This document shows positions 32,981 through 41,073 of a stretch of DNA of 64,000 nt, piece by piece. The stretch spans positions 124,001 through 188,000 of the forward strand of contig NZ_BJNM01000002.1 of assembly GCF_006539685.1 (NCBI RefSeq). Direction: 5' to 3'. Every line of letters begins with the position of its first letter. Within the stretch, counting starts at the first letter, position 1. Under the pieces are notes generated by a model. The model searched no databases. It saw only the letters and a list, made by a program, of their open reading frames with translations, and was not told the DNA's origin. The position numbers and the translations under genes were made by a program. The stretch comes from Gluconobacter oxydans (GTDB lineage Bacteria > Pseudomonadota > Alphaproteobacteria > Acetobacterales > Acetobacteraceae).

Positions 32981-34914
32981 CTTTCTGGAGTGCCAAAGGG
33001 CCGTCGCGCCCGCTGATCCTGCTGGTTGACGATGAGGAGGAGATCCTCGTCGCCCTGACGGATCTGCTGGAAGACCAGTATGAAATCCTGTCCACCACGG
33101 ACCCGTTGAAGGCGCTGGATCTGCTGCGGGCGCACAGGGATGTCGCGACCATCATTTCTGATCAGCGGATGCCAGGTCTGACCGGCGACCAGTTGCTGAT
33201 GCAGGCCCGCGCGTTTTCGGATGCCCGCAGTATTCTGCTGACAGGATATGCCGATCTGGAGGCTGTCGTCTCCGCGCTGAACCAGGGGCAGGTGCAGGCC
33301 TATGTTCACAAACCCTGGGATTCGGATGCCCTGCGTTCGCTGGTCGGCGAAGTCACGCAGCACTGTCTGGCGCAGCGTGCCCTGAGGACGGAGCAGGCGC
33401 TTTTGCGGGGGCTGATGGAAGCGCTACCGATCGGGCTCGTCTTTTCGGACCGGGACGGGCGGTGCATCCGCAGCAATGTCCGCGATGAATCCGAAAGCGG
33501 GGCCGAGAACGAGCAGGCCCATTTTCCCGAAAATCTCTGGTCCGAAATCACGGCCATGCGCGAGGATGTGCGCGTTTCAGGGCAGGAAGAACGTCTGGTC
33601 GGCGAGGTTCTTACGGAAGGAGAGGGCCGCTCTGTCACGCGCTGGCATGAGCTGACGCGGCTGGCTCTTGCCTGGCCGGAAGGCGCTTCCAGGGCAGATG
33701 CCTGGCAGGTCAGCATGGACCGGGATGTGACGTCCCGTGTCGTGATGGAATCACGGCTGCGTCAGGCCGAAAAGCTGCAGTCGCTCGGGACGCTGGCTGG
33801 CGGTATCGCGCATGATTTCAATAATCTGCTGGCGGCGATTTCAGGGTCTCTCGAGCTTCTGGAGGATATCGCTGAGTTTGATGAAGCCTCTCTGGCACTG
33901 CTTCGCAATGCCGCGGATTCTGCCCAGCGCGGAGCCGTTCTGACGCGGCGGCTGCTTCAGTTCGGACGTCCGCGTGAGGCGCGTCTGTCGGCTGTGTCGC
34001 TGGGGCAGTTGCTGCCGGGGCTGACGGATCTTCTGCGTCAGAGCCTCAAAAAGCGGGGTGTCCCGGCATCGGCGGCCCCATGCGCGCTGTGTGTGGAAGA
34101 CGTGCCGCCGGATCTGCCGCTGGTCTGGTCGGATGCGGACCAGCTTGAAATGGCGCTCCTGAACCTGTGTGTGAATGCGCGGGATGCCATGGCGGATGGC
34201 GGGACGGTGCGGATCAGTGCGCATGTCGTCGAGCAGAAGCGGACGGGTCTTCCCGTGGAATGCTGTCCGGACCGGGCCGTGGCGCTGGAGGTTGTTGATG
34301 AAGGCGAAGGCATGCCGCCGGAGGTGGCGGCAAGGATTTTTGATCCCTTCTTTACGACCAAGGATGTCGGGCGTGGGACCGGGCTGGGTCTGTCCAGCGT
34401 GTATGGTTTTCTGAGCCGGAGTTATGGCGAAATCGTTGTTGACAGTGTCGTGGGCAGGGGGACGCGCATGACGCTGCTGCTTCCCGTGGCGCGGGGCAGT
34501 CAGGAACGGGTTGCTGTGCCGCAGCTTCAGGGCGCGAAGCTCGAACGGCGCCTGAAGGTTCTGGTGCTGGATGATGAAGCGCCGGTTCGGATGGTGACGG
34601 CCGGATTTCTGGCCCAGGATGGCCATGAGGTGACGGCTGTGGCCTCGCTGGCGGATGCGCTGAAGCGTGTTGATCCGGCGTCTCCTTTCGAGCTTGCGAT
34701 CATTGATATGAGGATGCCGGATCATGATGGTCTGGCCTGTGCGGAAGCATTGCTGAAGGCCGTGCCCGGATTGAGGGTGCTGTTTATCAGTGGGCACACA
34801 GATGATATGCCCGCCCCTGAAAACGGACTTCTGCTGCCGAAGCCTTTTACGCAGGAAAGCCTGCAGCGGGCTGTTGCTGAAACCATGCGTTCTGTTGACG
34901 GTGGTGCCTCATAA
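32977..34914 (+). CDS. Hybrid sensor kinase: receiver, PAS-like, kinase, receiver
   Basis: This 645-residue soluble protein opens with an intact receiver (LLVDDEEE; acceptor Asp in IISDQRMPGLTG near residue 62; Lys in YVHKPWD). A PAS-like region follows (GLVFSDRDGRCIRSN near 165), then the kinase core with H-box LAGGIAHDFNNLLAA near 265, LLNLCVNARDAM and FFTTKDVGRGTGLGLSSVYG. A second intact receiver ends the protein (VLVLDDEAPVR, AIIDMRMPDHDG, LPKPF). It overlaps the preceding kinase by ATGA. Two receivers plus the partner kinase suggest a branched phosphorelay; no output regulator gene is adjacent, so the signal and target are unknown. Confidence 0.88.
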   Translation: MTFWSAKGPSRPLILLVDDEEEILVALTDLLEDQYEILSTTDPLKALDLLRAHRDVATIISDQRMPGLTGDQLLMQARAFSDARSILLTGYADLEAVVSALNQGQVQAYVHKPWDSDALRSLVGEVTQHCLAQRALRTEQALLRGLMEALPIGLVFSDRDGRCIRSNVRDESESGAENEQAHFPENLWSEITAMREDVRVSGQEERLVGEVLTEGEGRSVTRWHELTRLALAWPEGASRADAWQVSMDRDVTSRVVMESRLRQAEKLQSLGTLAGGIAHDFNNLLAAISGSLELLEDIAEFDEASLALLRNAADSAQRGAVLTRRLLQFGRPREARLSAVSLGQLLPGLTDLLRQSLKKRGVPASAAPCALCVEDVPPDLPLVWSDADQLEMALLNLCVNARDAMADGGTVRISAHVVEQKRTGLPVECCPDRAVALEVVDEGEGMPPEVAARIFDPFFTTKDVGRGTGLGLSSVYGFLSRSYGEIVVDSVVGRGTRMTLLLPVARGSQERVAVPQLQGAKLERRLKVLVLDDEAPVRMVTAGFLAQDGHEVTAVASLADALKRVDPASPFELAIIDMRMPDHDGLACAEALLKAVPGLRVLFISGHTDDMPAPENGLLLPKPFTQESLQRAVAETMRSVDGGAS

Positions 34915-34971
34915 GAGGCCGGTTCTGCGCCGGCTGGCGGCATTGGGCCTGTGAATTGGAGATTGTGACAC

Positions 34972-35406
34972 GTGAGTGATGCCTATCTTGTTCCCCAGGA
35001 GGACACGGCTGCTGCGGCTATCGAGGAGATCGAGGCCGAGCTGGGTCTGTTTGATGACTGGATGGAGCGGTATCAGTACATCATCGAGATGGGACGCAAG
35101 CTGCCGCCATTTCCGGAAGAGTGGCAGGATGATGCCCATCGGGTTCCGGGCTGTCAGAGCCAGGTCTGGCTTGAAGCGGTCGAACGGGATGGAAAGCTGT
35201 TTTTCGCCGGGGCGTCGGATGCCGCGATCGTTCAGGGGCTCGTGGCGCTTCTGCTGAGGGTTTATTCCGGCCGTCCGAAATCGGAAATTCTGGGAACAAG
35301 CCCTGTGTTTCTGCATGACATGGGACTGGTCAAGGCGCTTTCGACGAACCGTGGCAACGGGGTCGAGGCTATGGCGCAGGCCATTCAGAAGCGCGCGTCA
35401 CACTAG
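34972..35406 (+). CDS. sufE: Sulfur-acceptor protein SufE
   Basis: This 144-residue protein matches SufE, which accepts persulfide sulfur from the SufS cysteine desulfurase for Fe-S cluster assembly. The acceptor cysteine is C61 in HRVPGCQSQVWLE. Further family features are YQYIIEMGRKLPPFPEEW near residue 36 and FSGRPKSEIL-like YSGRPKSEIL near 95. It begins at GTG 34972. No suf operon genes are adjacent, so it stands alone after the kinase pair and ends at a strong terminator. Confidence 0.93.
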   Translation: MSDAYLVPQEDTAAAAIEEIEAELGLFDDWMERYQYIIEMGRKLPPFPEEWQDDAHRVPGCQSQVWLEAVERDGKLFFAGASDAAIVQGLVALLLRVYSGRPKSEILGTSPVFLHDMGLVKALSTNRGNGVEAMAQAIQKRASH

Positions 35407-35411
35407 AAATG

Positions 35412-35448
35412 AAAACCCCCCGCAGGCTCAAAGCCTGCGGGGGGTTTT
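35412..35448. terminator. Bidirectional terminator after sufE
   Basis: CCCCCCGCAGGCT and its complement form a 13-base-pair stem with a CAA loop, flanked by AAAA and TTTT. It serves sufE and the converging small secreted-peptide gene. Confidence 0.93.
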
Positions 35449-35467
35449 GATTGCAGAGATTATAATC

Positions 35468-35698
35468 TTACTGCGGGTGACTTGCCGACGGAGTGGCGCT
35501 GGTCGCAGCTGTCGTGCCGCTGGCGGTTGTCGGGCACTTCGTGAATTTTCCTTTTGCGTCCCGGCAGGGCTTCGGCTTCTGGGGAGCTTCGCATTTCGTG
35601 AACTTGCCCTTGTCGTCGCGACAGGGCTTGGCGTGGGCCATCTGGGTACCGAGCGCCAGAACGGCGAGGGCGGCAACGGAGAGGCGACGGAACGGCAT
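35468..35698 (-). CDS. Small secreted protein with duplicated Cys motif
   Basis: This 76-residue protein has a signal peptide (MPFRRLSVAALAVLALG, cut after AHA). The mature part contains two near-identical units, KPCRDDKGKFTKC and KPCRDAKGKFTKC, separated by EAPQKP. A Thr/Ser/Ala-rich tail follows. Each unit has two cysteines eight residues apart, suggesting a small disulfide loop in the periplasm or outside. I know similar CRDxKGKF peptides occur in other proteobacteria but no function is established to my knowledge. It ends at the bidirectional terminator shared with sufE. Confidence 0.75.
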   Translation of the reverse strand: MPFRRLSVAALAVLALGTQMAHAKPCRDDKGKFTKCEAPQKPKPCRDAKGKFTKCPTTASGTTAATSATPSASHPQ

Positions 35699-35805
35699 GG
35701 GGTATGATCTCCAGAGCGGTGCCGGGTTACGGGGAACGCGTCCCGGCTTTCAGAAAAGAATGCAATACGTTGCGAGCGGCGTGCAAGCGGTCTTGTAGCG
35801 GGAGA

Positions 35806-36459
35806 CTAGCGGAAACCCTGCTGGTCCACGGGATGGGGCGTGTCCCAGGTGATGTTTCCCCGGTACTGTGCCGCGACGGGCTGTCCCTCCTTAAGAGCCG
35901 GGTAGTATCTGGCAAGGCTGAAATAGGCGAGCGAAGCGCGTTGCAGGATGGGCGGGCCGTCACTGACGGTGCAGTCATGCGCGGCGCCCATTGGGTCGAT
36001 CTGACAGAGGACGGTAATGTGACCGCCAATTCCGGCAGCGTCGGCGGCTTCGGGATAATGGGGTGGGGGCGTATGGGTCTTGTCGAGCATCGGCGTCGTC
36101 AGGTCGGGCGAGGCATGGAAGGTGTAGGTCTTCTCCCAGGTGCCAGGCACGGCCACGCTGTTCTGGTAGGCGGGCAGGAATGTCGAGCTGTAGGCCATCT
36201 GCTCGGCTGCGAGGCCGAAATCCGGTTGTGAGGCGGAAGACTGGCAGTCAGTGGCTATTCCGGCAGCGCTGATGGTGCAGCGGACATGGGCCGTTCCGCT
36301 TTTGTGAAACTCAAGTTCAGCGGGCGGGTAGATGAGAGGGCTGTGATGATGGGGGTCCAGCATCGCGCCGAGAGGATGGTCTTCGGCCTGTGCGGGCAGG
36401 CTGCTGCCCGCAAGAAGGAGGGGCAGGGCCATAAGCGGGCGGATGACGGACAGTCTCAT
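35806..36459 (-). CDS. Periplasmic protein with two TonB-C-like domains
   Basis: This 217-residue protein starts with a signal peptide (MRLSVIRPLMALPLLLAG, cut after AQA) rather than a TonB membrane anchor. Two related units follow: YPPAELEFHKSGTAHVRCTI near residue 44 and HYPEAADAAGIGGHITVLC near 135. Each has the Y-P...G...V-x-C pattern of TonB C-terminal domains with a cysteine pair (C-x10-C). No ExbB/ExbD genes are adjacent. A role in energy transduction is therefore uncertain; a periplasmic binding domain is an alternative. The ATG at 36459 is preferred to a longer in-frame start. Confidence 0.65.
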   Translation of the reverse strand: MRLSVIRPLMALPLLLAGSSLPAQAEDHPLGAMLDPHHHSPLIYPPAELEFHKSGTAHVRCTISAAGIATDCQSSASQPDFGLAAEQMAYSSTFLPAYQNSVAVPGTWEKTYTFHASPDLTTPMLDKTHTPPPHYPEAADAAGIGGHITVLCQIDPMGAAHDCTVSDGPPILQRASLAYFSLARYYPALKEGQPVAAQYRGNITWDTPHPVDQQGFR

Positions 36460-36532
36460 GATGTGTCTCTCATCGGGGAATGACTTTGTTACCCTATGTA
36501 ACGATTGTATCTTCCGCCAGTCTGCCGGAACG

Positions 36533-36569
36533 AAAAAAGGGGAGATGCCTGATGGCATCTCCCCTTTTT
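36533..36569. terminator. Terminator of the glucose dehydrogenase gene
   Basis: GGGGAGATGCC and its complement GGCATCTCCCC close a TGAT loop, flanked by A-run and T-run. It lies 25 bases past the dehydrogenase stop on the minus strand, and could also act on plus-strand transcripts. Confidence 0.9.
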
Positions 36570-36593
36570 CATGGCCCCGAGGGTCCTGTCAGA

Positions 36594-39020
36594 TCATTTC
36601 TGATCGGGCAGGGCGTAGGCGATGATGTCGTCGCCCATGCGGGTCGGGAACGAGTTGTGTCCGCCTGCATAGGTCACGATGTACTGCTTGCCGTTGATGG
36701 CATAGGTGATCGGCGTTGCCTGGGCGCCAGCCGGCAGACGGTCCTGCCACAGCACCTTGCCCGTCGTCAGGTTGTACGCACGGATGTAGTAATCCATGGA
36801 CGCCGTCAGGAAGCCGAGGTTGCCAGCCGTGGAGAGCGGGCCACCGAGGCTCGGGACACCGATCTTGATCGGCGGCAGCGGGATCGGCAGGGAGCTGCCA
36901 TACATCGAGTCACGCAGGGTGCCGTTGCGGTGCTGCCAGACGACCTTGTTGGTCTTCAGGTCAATACCGGCGACATAGCCCCAGGGCGGCGTACGGCAGG
37001 GCATCTTGATGCCGAACGGCAGCAGCACCGGATCCAGGAACGGATGCAGGTTGACGGCATACGGAATGCCATAGTTGTGCTGCAGGCCGGTTTCACCACC
37101 CGTACCCTTGGCGTCCTTTTCAGGCCAGAGCGGGTTGCCCGGTCCACGGGGAACAAGCTGGGAGACGAACGGCAGGGAGATCGGGTTGGCGAAAGCCACC
37201 TGACGCTGCGGATCGACGGCCAGACCACCCCACTCGAACATTCCCAGATCGCCCGGGAAGATGAGCGAGCCCTTGAGCGACGGCGGCGTGAAGGGGCCTT
37301 CGTAGCGCAGGGTGTGGAAATAGATGCTGCAGAACATCTGGTCGAAGATCGTGCCGCCCCAGATATCGGAGTCGTTCAGCGGGTTCTTCGGACGCAGGGT
37401 CAGCTGCGACATCGGCTGGGTCGGGCTGGTGTGATCGCCCGGAGCGGCGCCCTGGGGAACCGGGGTTTCCGGAGCCGGGACGATTTCCTTGCCGGTACGA
37501 CGGTCGAGGACGAAGATGTCGCCGGTCTTGGTCGGAGCGTAGATGGCCGGAACAAGCGTGCCGTCCTTCTGCGTTACGTCCACGAGGCTCGGCTGTGACG
37601 GAACGTCCATGTCCCACAGATCGTGATGAACGGTCTGGTAGAACCAGGCGAGCTTGCCCGTGTCTGCGTTCAGAGCAACGATACCCGGAGCGAAACGCTC
37701 GGAATCCTTCGTGCGGTCACCGCCCCACTGATCGGGAGTACCCACGCCCATCGGGATGTACACGAGGTTCAGGTTCCTGTCGTAAGACGACACGATCCAG
37801 GAGTTCGGGGAGTTCGGGTGGAAGACAGGGTGGCTGTCATCCGGAAGCTGGTTCGGGTCCGGGTTGGACGCATCGAACACCCAGACACGCTTGCCGGTGT
37901 AGACGTCGAATGCCTGCGTGGCGCCCGAAGCCTGCTTGACCGAACCGTTATCGGTGATGGCGCTGTTGGCGATGATCAGCTTGTCCGTGATGACCGGCGG
38001 GGACGTCGGCTCGTACTGGCCGGGCGTCGTGTAAGGCTGGTTCGGAACGCGCAGATCGATCTCGCCATTGTTGCCGAAGCCGGAGCAGGTCTTGCCCGTG
38101 TCGGCATCGACTTCAACCAGACGGCCATCATTGACCGGCAGGATGATGCGCTTGGCGCAGTCCGTCGGAGCAGGATTGCCATCGGAATCCGTGGCATTGG
38201 CCGGCGTTTCGTGGAAGCTGACGCCACGGCAGGTCAGATGCTGGAAGCCAGGGTTGATCTGGAGCTTCGGATCGTAGACCCACTTGACGTTACCGGTGGC
38301 ACCATCAACCGCAAACAGCTTCTGGTGCAGCGAGCACATATAAAGCGTGTTGTTGAACTCGATCGGGGTCGCTTCGTTCGTCGCTTCGCCCGGGTCGTTG
38401 GAGTTCATCATATCCTTGGTGTGGATATGCCATGCGACCTTGAGGTTGCTGACGTTGGACGCGTTGATCTGGTTCAGCGGGGACCAGCGGTCACCGGCCT
38501 GCGTACGACCATAGGCGTGCCACTCGCTGGCCGGGACGTTGTCCGGGTCGGCGGGGGAGGCGTTTGCGATCTGCGTCGGCAGGTCGCCACTGATGTCATG
38601 CGGGTCGGTGAAGAGGCTGGCGAACAGCGCCAGAACCGCAACGCCAACGGCACCGGCGAGCGGCAGGACGGTCGTCCGCGTGCCGCCGATCTGGCGGGAG
38701 ACGAACGGCAACAGCAGCCAGATGCCGAGGATGATGACGATGTCCGAGCGCGGGATCAGGGCCCAGATGTCGAGACCGACAACGGTGAGTTCCCAGATGA
38801 CCGTTCCGAAGACGACGACTGCGAACAGGTAGAGGGCAGCCGGGTTGCGCCTGAATGAGAGGAAAGCCGTGGCGAGAAGTGCCAGGCCAAGGATGACATA
38901 ATAGAGAGGGCCGCCGATGGCAGCGACCCATGCGCCGCCAACGGTAAGGATCGCGCCGCAAAGCGCGAATACCGCGGCCGTAATCAGGGCCCAGAGCCCT
39001 GGCCGGGATGTTGTGCTCAT
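36594..39020 (-). CDS. gcd: Membrane-bound PQQ-dependent glucose dehydrogenase
   Basis: This 808-residue quinoprotein oxidises glucose to glucono-delta-lactone in the periplasm and passes electrons to ubiquinone. Five N-terminal membrane helices (from LWALITAAVFALCGAIL to about residue 140) anchor a PQQ beta-propeller. The propeller starts at ASEWHAYGRTQAGDRWSPL and has repeated W-motifs such as GKLAWFYQTVHHDLWDMD. Near the end, AGGHNSFPTRMGDDIIAY keeps a histidine (about residue 788 by this start). A His-to-Asn change at the matching position (reported as 787) broadens G. oxydans enzyme specificity to maltose, so this copy looks like the glucose-restricted form. ATG 39020 follows AGGA and gives the expected length. 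Confidence 0.97.
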   Translation of the reverse strand: MSTTSRPGLWALITAAVFALCGAILTVGGAWVAAIGGPLYYVILGLALLATAFLSFRRNPAALYLFAVVVFGTVIWELTVVGLDIWALIPRSDIVIILGIWLLLPFVSRQIGGTRTTVLPLAGAVGVAVLALFASLFTDPHDISGDLPTQIANASPADPDNVPASEWHAYGRTQAGDRWSPLNQINASNVSNLKVAWHIHTKDMMNSNDPGEATNEATPIEFNNTLYMCSLHQKLFAVDGATGNVKWVYDPKLQINPGFQHLTCRGVSFHETPANATDSDGNPAPTDCAKRIILPVNDGRLVEVDADTGKTCSGFGNNGEIDLRVPNQPYTTPGQYEPTSPPVITDKLIIANSAITDNGSVKQASGATQAFDVYTGKRVWVFDASNPDPNQLPDDSHPVFHPNSPNSWIVSSYDRNLNLVYIPMGVGTPDQWGGDRTKDSERFAPGIVALNADTGKLAWFYQTVHHDLWDMDVPSQPSLVDVTQKDGTLVPAIYAPTKTGDIFVLDRRTGKEIVPAPETPVPQGAAPGDHTSPTQPMSQLTLRPKNPLNDSDIWGGTIFDQMFCSIYFHTLRYEGPFTPPSLKGSLIFPGDLGMFEWGGLAVDPQRQVAFANPISLPFVSQLVPRGPGNPLWPEKDAKGTGGETGLQHNYGIPYAVNLHPFLDPVLLPFGIKMPCRTPPWGYVAGIDLKTNKVVWQHRNGTLRDSMYGSSLPIPLPPIKIGVPSLGGPLSTAGNLGFLTASMDYYIRAYNLTTGKVLWQDRLPAGAQATPITYAINGKQYIVTYAGGHNSFPTRMGDDIIAYALPDQK

Positions 39021-39330
39021 GATGTTCCTGGATCTGTTGTTCTGATGCATCACGGTGACTTCCGGACAAAGCACATGGATGGGCGTCAAGGGTCAAGATG
39101 TCAGAAGGTTCATCTTGCTCACGTCACTGTGAGGACTTTCACGTCGTCGTGACTTGAGGAAAGGAAGGACTTATGATTGAGCGTTCAAGAAAATAATGCG
39201 CTTGCAGGCCACTTGGGCTTACGATAAGGACACCGCTTCCGCGCACGCGTCCGGGCCACGAGTGGCATGCCCGGCCGTGCAGAGTCTCTGCAGGATGCAG
39301 GACCAATCGTTTACGGCGAGGGAGACCGAA
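39021..39330. other. Divergent intergenic region between gcd and rpmI
   Basis: These 310 bases carry the control regions of gcd (minus) and rpmI (plus). I see no credible gene. A short inverted repeat TCACGTCGTCGTGA lies near 39139-39152, with a further TCACGTC copy just before it. The last 85 bases can fold into hairpins in front of rpmI. I could not assign a convincing -35/-10 pair to either gene. Confidence 0.6.
39251..39292 (+). promoter_or_regulatory. Possible structured leader of rpmI-rplT
   Basis: Two hairpins can form in the rpmI leader: CCGGGC (39251) with GCCCGG (39269), and TGCAGAG (39278) with CTCTGCA (39286). In other bacteria the L35-L20 operon is controlled by L20 binding to leader RNA. 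Whether this leader does so is inference; the hairpins are short and the second is nearly a palindrome. Confidence 0.3.
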
Positions 39331-39534
39331 ATGCCCAAGATGAAGACCAAGTCGTCGGTCAAGAAGCGGTTCAAGATCACCGCGACCGGCAAAGTGATGT
39401 GCGGCCCGGGCAACAAGCGCCATGGCCTTATCAACCGTCCGCAGAAGATGAAGCGCACCAACCGTGGTCCCCAGACCATGACGGACATGGATGCGAAGAC
39501 AATCAAGCAGTGGGCGCCCTACGGGCTTTCGTAA
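39331..39534 (+). CDS. rpmI: Ribosomal protein L35
   Basis: This 67-residue basic protein begins [20 protein letters not shown], the standard L35 start, and contains [17 protein letters not shown]35 is a small structural protein of the 50S subunit. It lies 13 bases before rplT, the usual pairing. No infC gene precedes it here; the neighbour upstream is the divergent glucose dehydrogenase. The ATG at 39331 follows GGGAG. Confidence 0.97.
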   Translation: MPKMKTKSSVKKRFKITATGKVMCGPGNKRHGLINRPQKMKRTNRGPQTMTDMDAKTIKQWAPYGLS

Positions 39535-39547
39535 GGAGATAAGGTAA

Positions 39548-39904
39548 ATGGCACGTGTCAAGCGGGGCGTAACGTCGCACGCCCGTCACAAGAAGGTTCT
39601 CGAGCTCGCCAAGGGCTATCGCGGCCGTTCGTCCACGAACTATCGCATTGCCCTGGAGCGCGTCGAGAAGGCGCTGCGTTATGCGTATCGTGACCGTCGC
39701 AACAAGAAGCGTGATTTCCGCGCCCTGTGGATCCAGCGTATCAACGCTGCCGTCCGCGAGCATGGTCTGACGTACAGCCGCTTCATCAATGGTCTGGACA
39801 AGGCTGGCATCGAGATCGACCGTAAGGTCCTCGCCGCCATCGCTTTTGACGATAGCGCCGCTTTCGGTGAAATCGTGAAGAAAGCCCAGGCCGCTCTCGG
39901 CTGA
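39548..39904 (+). CDS. rplT: Ribosomal protein L20
   Basis: This 118-residue protein begins [18 protein letters not shown] and contains [15 protein letters not shown] and [19 protein letters not shown], all diagnostic for L20. L20 binds 23S rRNA early in 50S assembly and in several bacteria represses its own operon. It starts behind AAGGAG. A terminator-like hairpin follows before pheS. Confidence 0.98.
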   Translation: MARVKRGVTSHARHKKVLELAKGYRGRSSTNYRIALERVEKALRYAYRDRRNKKRDFRALWIQRINAAVREHGLTYSRFINGLDKAGIEIDRKVLAAIAFDDSAAFGEIVKKAQAALG

Positions 39905-39943
39905 GCTTTTCCGGCTTGATCCCTCCGGGGGTCTGGTGACTGG

Positions 39944-39980
39944 CGGGCCGTCCTGTTATCAGGACGGCCCGTTTTGTTTT
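39944..39980 (+). terminator. Terminator or attenuator between rplT and pheS
   Basis: CGGGCCGTCCTG and its complement CAGGACGGCCCG form a perfect 12-base-pair stem with a TTAT loop, followed by TTTTGTTTT. It ends 21 bases before the pheS start. It could end the rpmI-rplT transcript or act as an attenuator for pheST. I see no Phe-rich leader peptide ahead of it. Confidence 0.85.
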
Positions 39981-40001
39981 GTGCTGCAGGGGATGGGCGG
40001 T

Positions 40002-41072
40002 ATGGCTGACGATCTCGATATACTCAGGAATGACACGCTGGCTGCGCTGGCCGGAGCGCAGGACCGCGCCCAGTGGGATGCGATCCGCGTCGGAACGCTG
40101 GGCAAGTCCGGTGCGCTGACCGGTCTGCTCAAACAGCTGGGCAGGCTGGAGCCGCAGGAGCGCAAGGAGCGCGGTCAGGCGCTGAATCGTCTGCGCGACG
40201 AGCTGACGGCTGCTATCGAGGCCCGTGGCCGCGATATCGAGGAAGAGGCGCTTCAGGCCCGTCTGCGCTCCGAGCGTGTGGACGTGACGATGCCGGCGCC
40301 TGCGGTCGTGACGGGCACCATCCATCCCATCAGCCGAACTATTGAGGAAATGACGGCCATTTTCGGTGCGATGGGCTTCTCCGTCGCCGAAGGGCCGGAT
40401 ATCGAGAGCCAGTGGCACAATTTCTCGGCCCTCAATACGCCTGAGCATCATCCCGCCCGGACCGAACACGACACGTTCTATCTGCCGCCGAAGAATGAGG
40501 ACGGGGAGCCGCGGGTTCTGCGCACGCAGACTTCTGGTGTGCAGATCCGCACCATGCTCGGCTCAAAGCCACCGATCCGGATCATCGCCCCCGGTCGCAC
40601 CTATCGTGCCGATCATGATGCCACCCATTCGCCGATGTTCCATCAGTGCGAAGGCCTCGTGGTCGATCGCAACATCACGCTTGGGCATCTCAAGGGCTGC
40701 CTGATCGAGTTCCTGCGCGTCTATTTCGACAAGCCGAACCTGCCGGTCCGTTTCCGGGCGTCCTATTTCCCGTTCACCGAGCCTTCCATGGAAGTTGATA
40801 TCGGCTGGTCGAAGGCGACTGGCGAGATCGGTGGCGGGTCCGACTGGCTGGAAGTTCTGGGATCGGGGATGATCCATCCGCGGGTTCTGGCGAACTGTGG
40901 CCTGGATCCGGCCGAATGGCAGGGATTTGCGTTCGGGATGGGGATCGAGCGTCTGGCGATGCTGAAGAATGGCATTCCCGATCTGCGGTCTTTCTACGAA
41001 AGCGATCTGCGCTGGCTGCGTCATTACGGATTTTCGGCGTTTTTGCCTGCCACGCTGACGGAGGGCGTGTGA
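40002..41072 (+). CDS. pheS: Phenylalanyl-tRNA synthetase alpha subunit
   Basis: This 356-residue catalytic subunit charges tRNA-Phe together with PheT. The N-terminal helical tRNA arm is followed by the class II core: TSGVQIRTML near residue 190, PGRTYRADHDATHSPMFHQ near 210 (motif 2), FRASYFPFTEPSMEVDI near 265 and GFAFGMGIERLAMLKNGI near 325 (motif 3). I chose ATG 40002; another ATG lies three codons upstream. One base separates it from pheT. Confidence 0.97.
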   Translation: MADDLDILRNDTLAALAGAQDRAQWDAIRVGTLGKSGALTGLLKQLGRLEPQERKERGQALNRLRDELTAAIEARGRDIEEEALQARLRSERVDVTMPAPAVVTGTIHPISRTIEEMTAIFGAMGFSVAEGPDIESQWHNFSALNTPEHHPARTEHDTFYLPPKNEDGEPRVLRTQTSGVQIRTMLGSKPPIRIIAPGRTYRADHDATHSPMFHQCEGLVVDRNITLGHLKGCLIEFLRVYFDKPNLPVRFRASYFPFTEPSMEVDIGWSKATGEIGGGSDWLEVLGSGMIHPRVLANCGLDPAEWQGFAFGMGIERLAMLKNGIPDLRSFYESDLRWLRHYGFSAFLPATLTEGV

Positions 41073-41073
41073 C

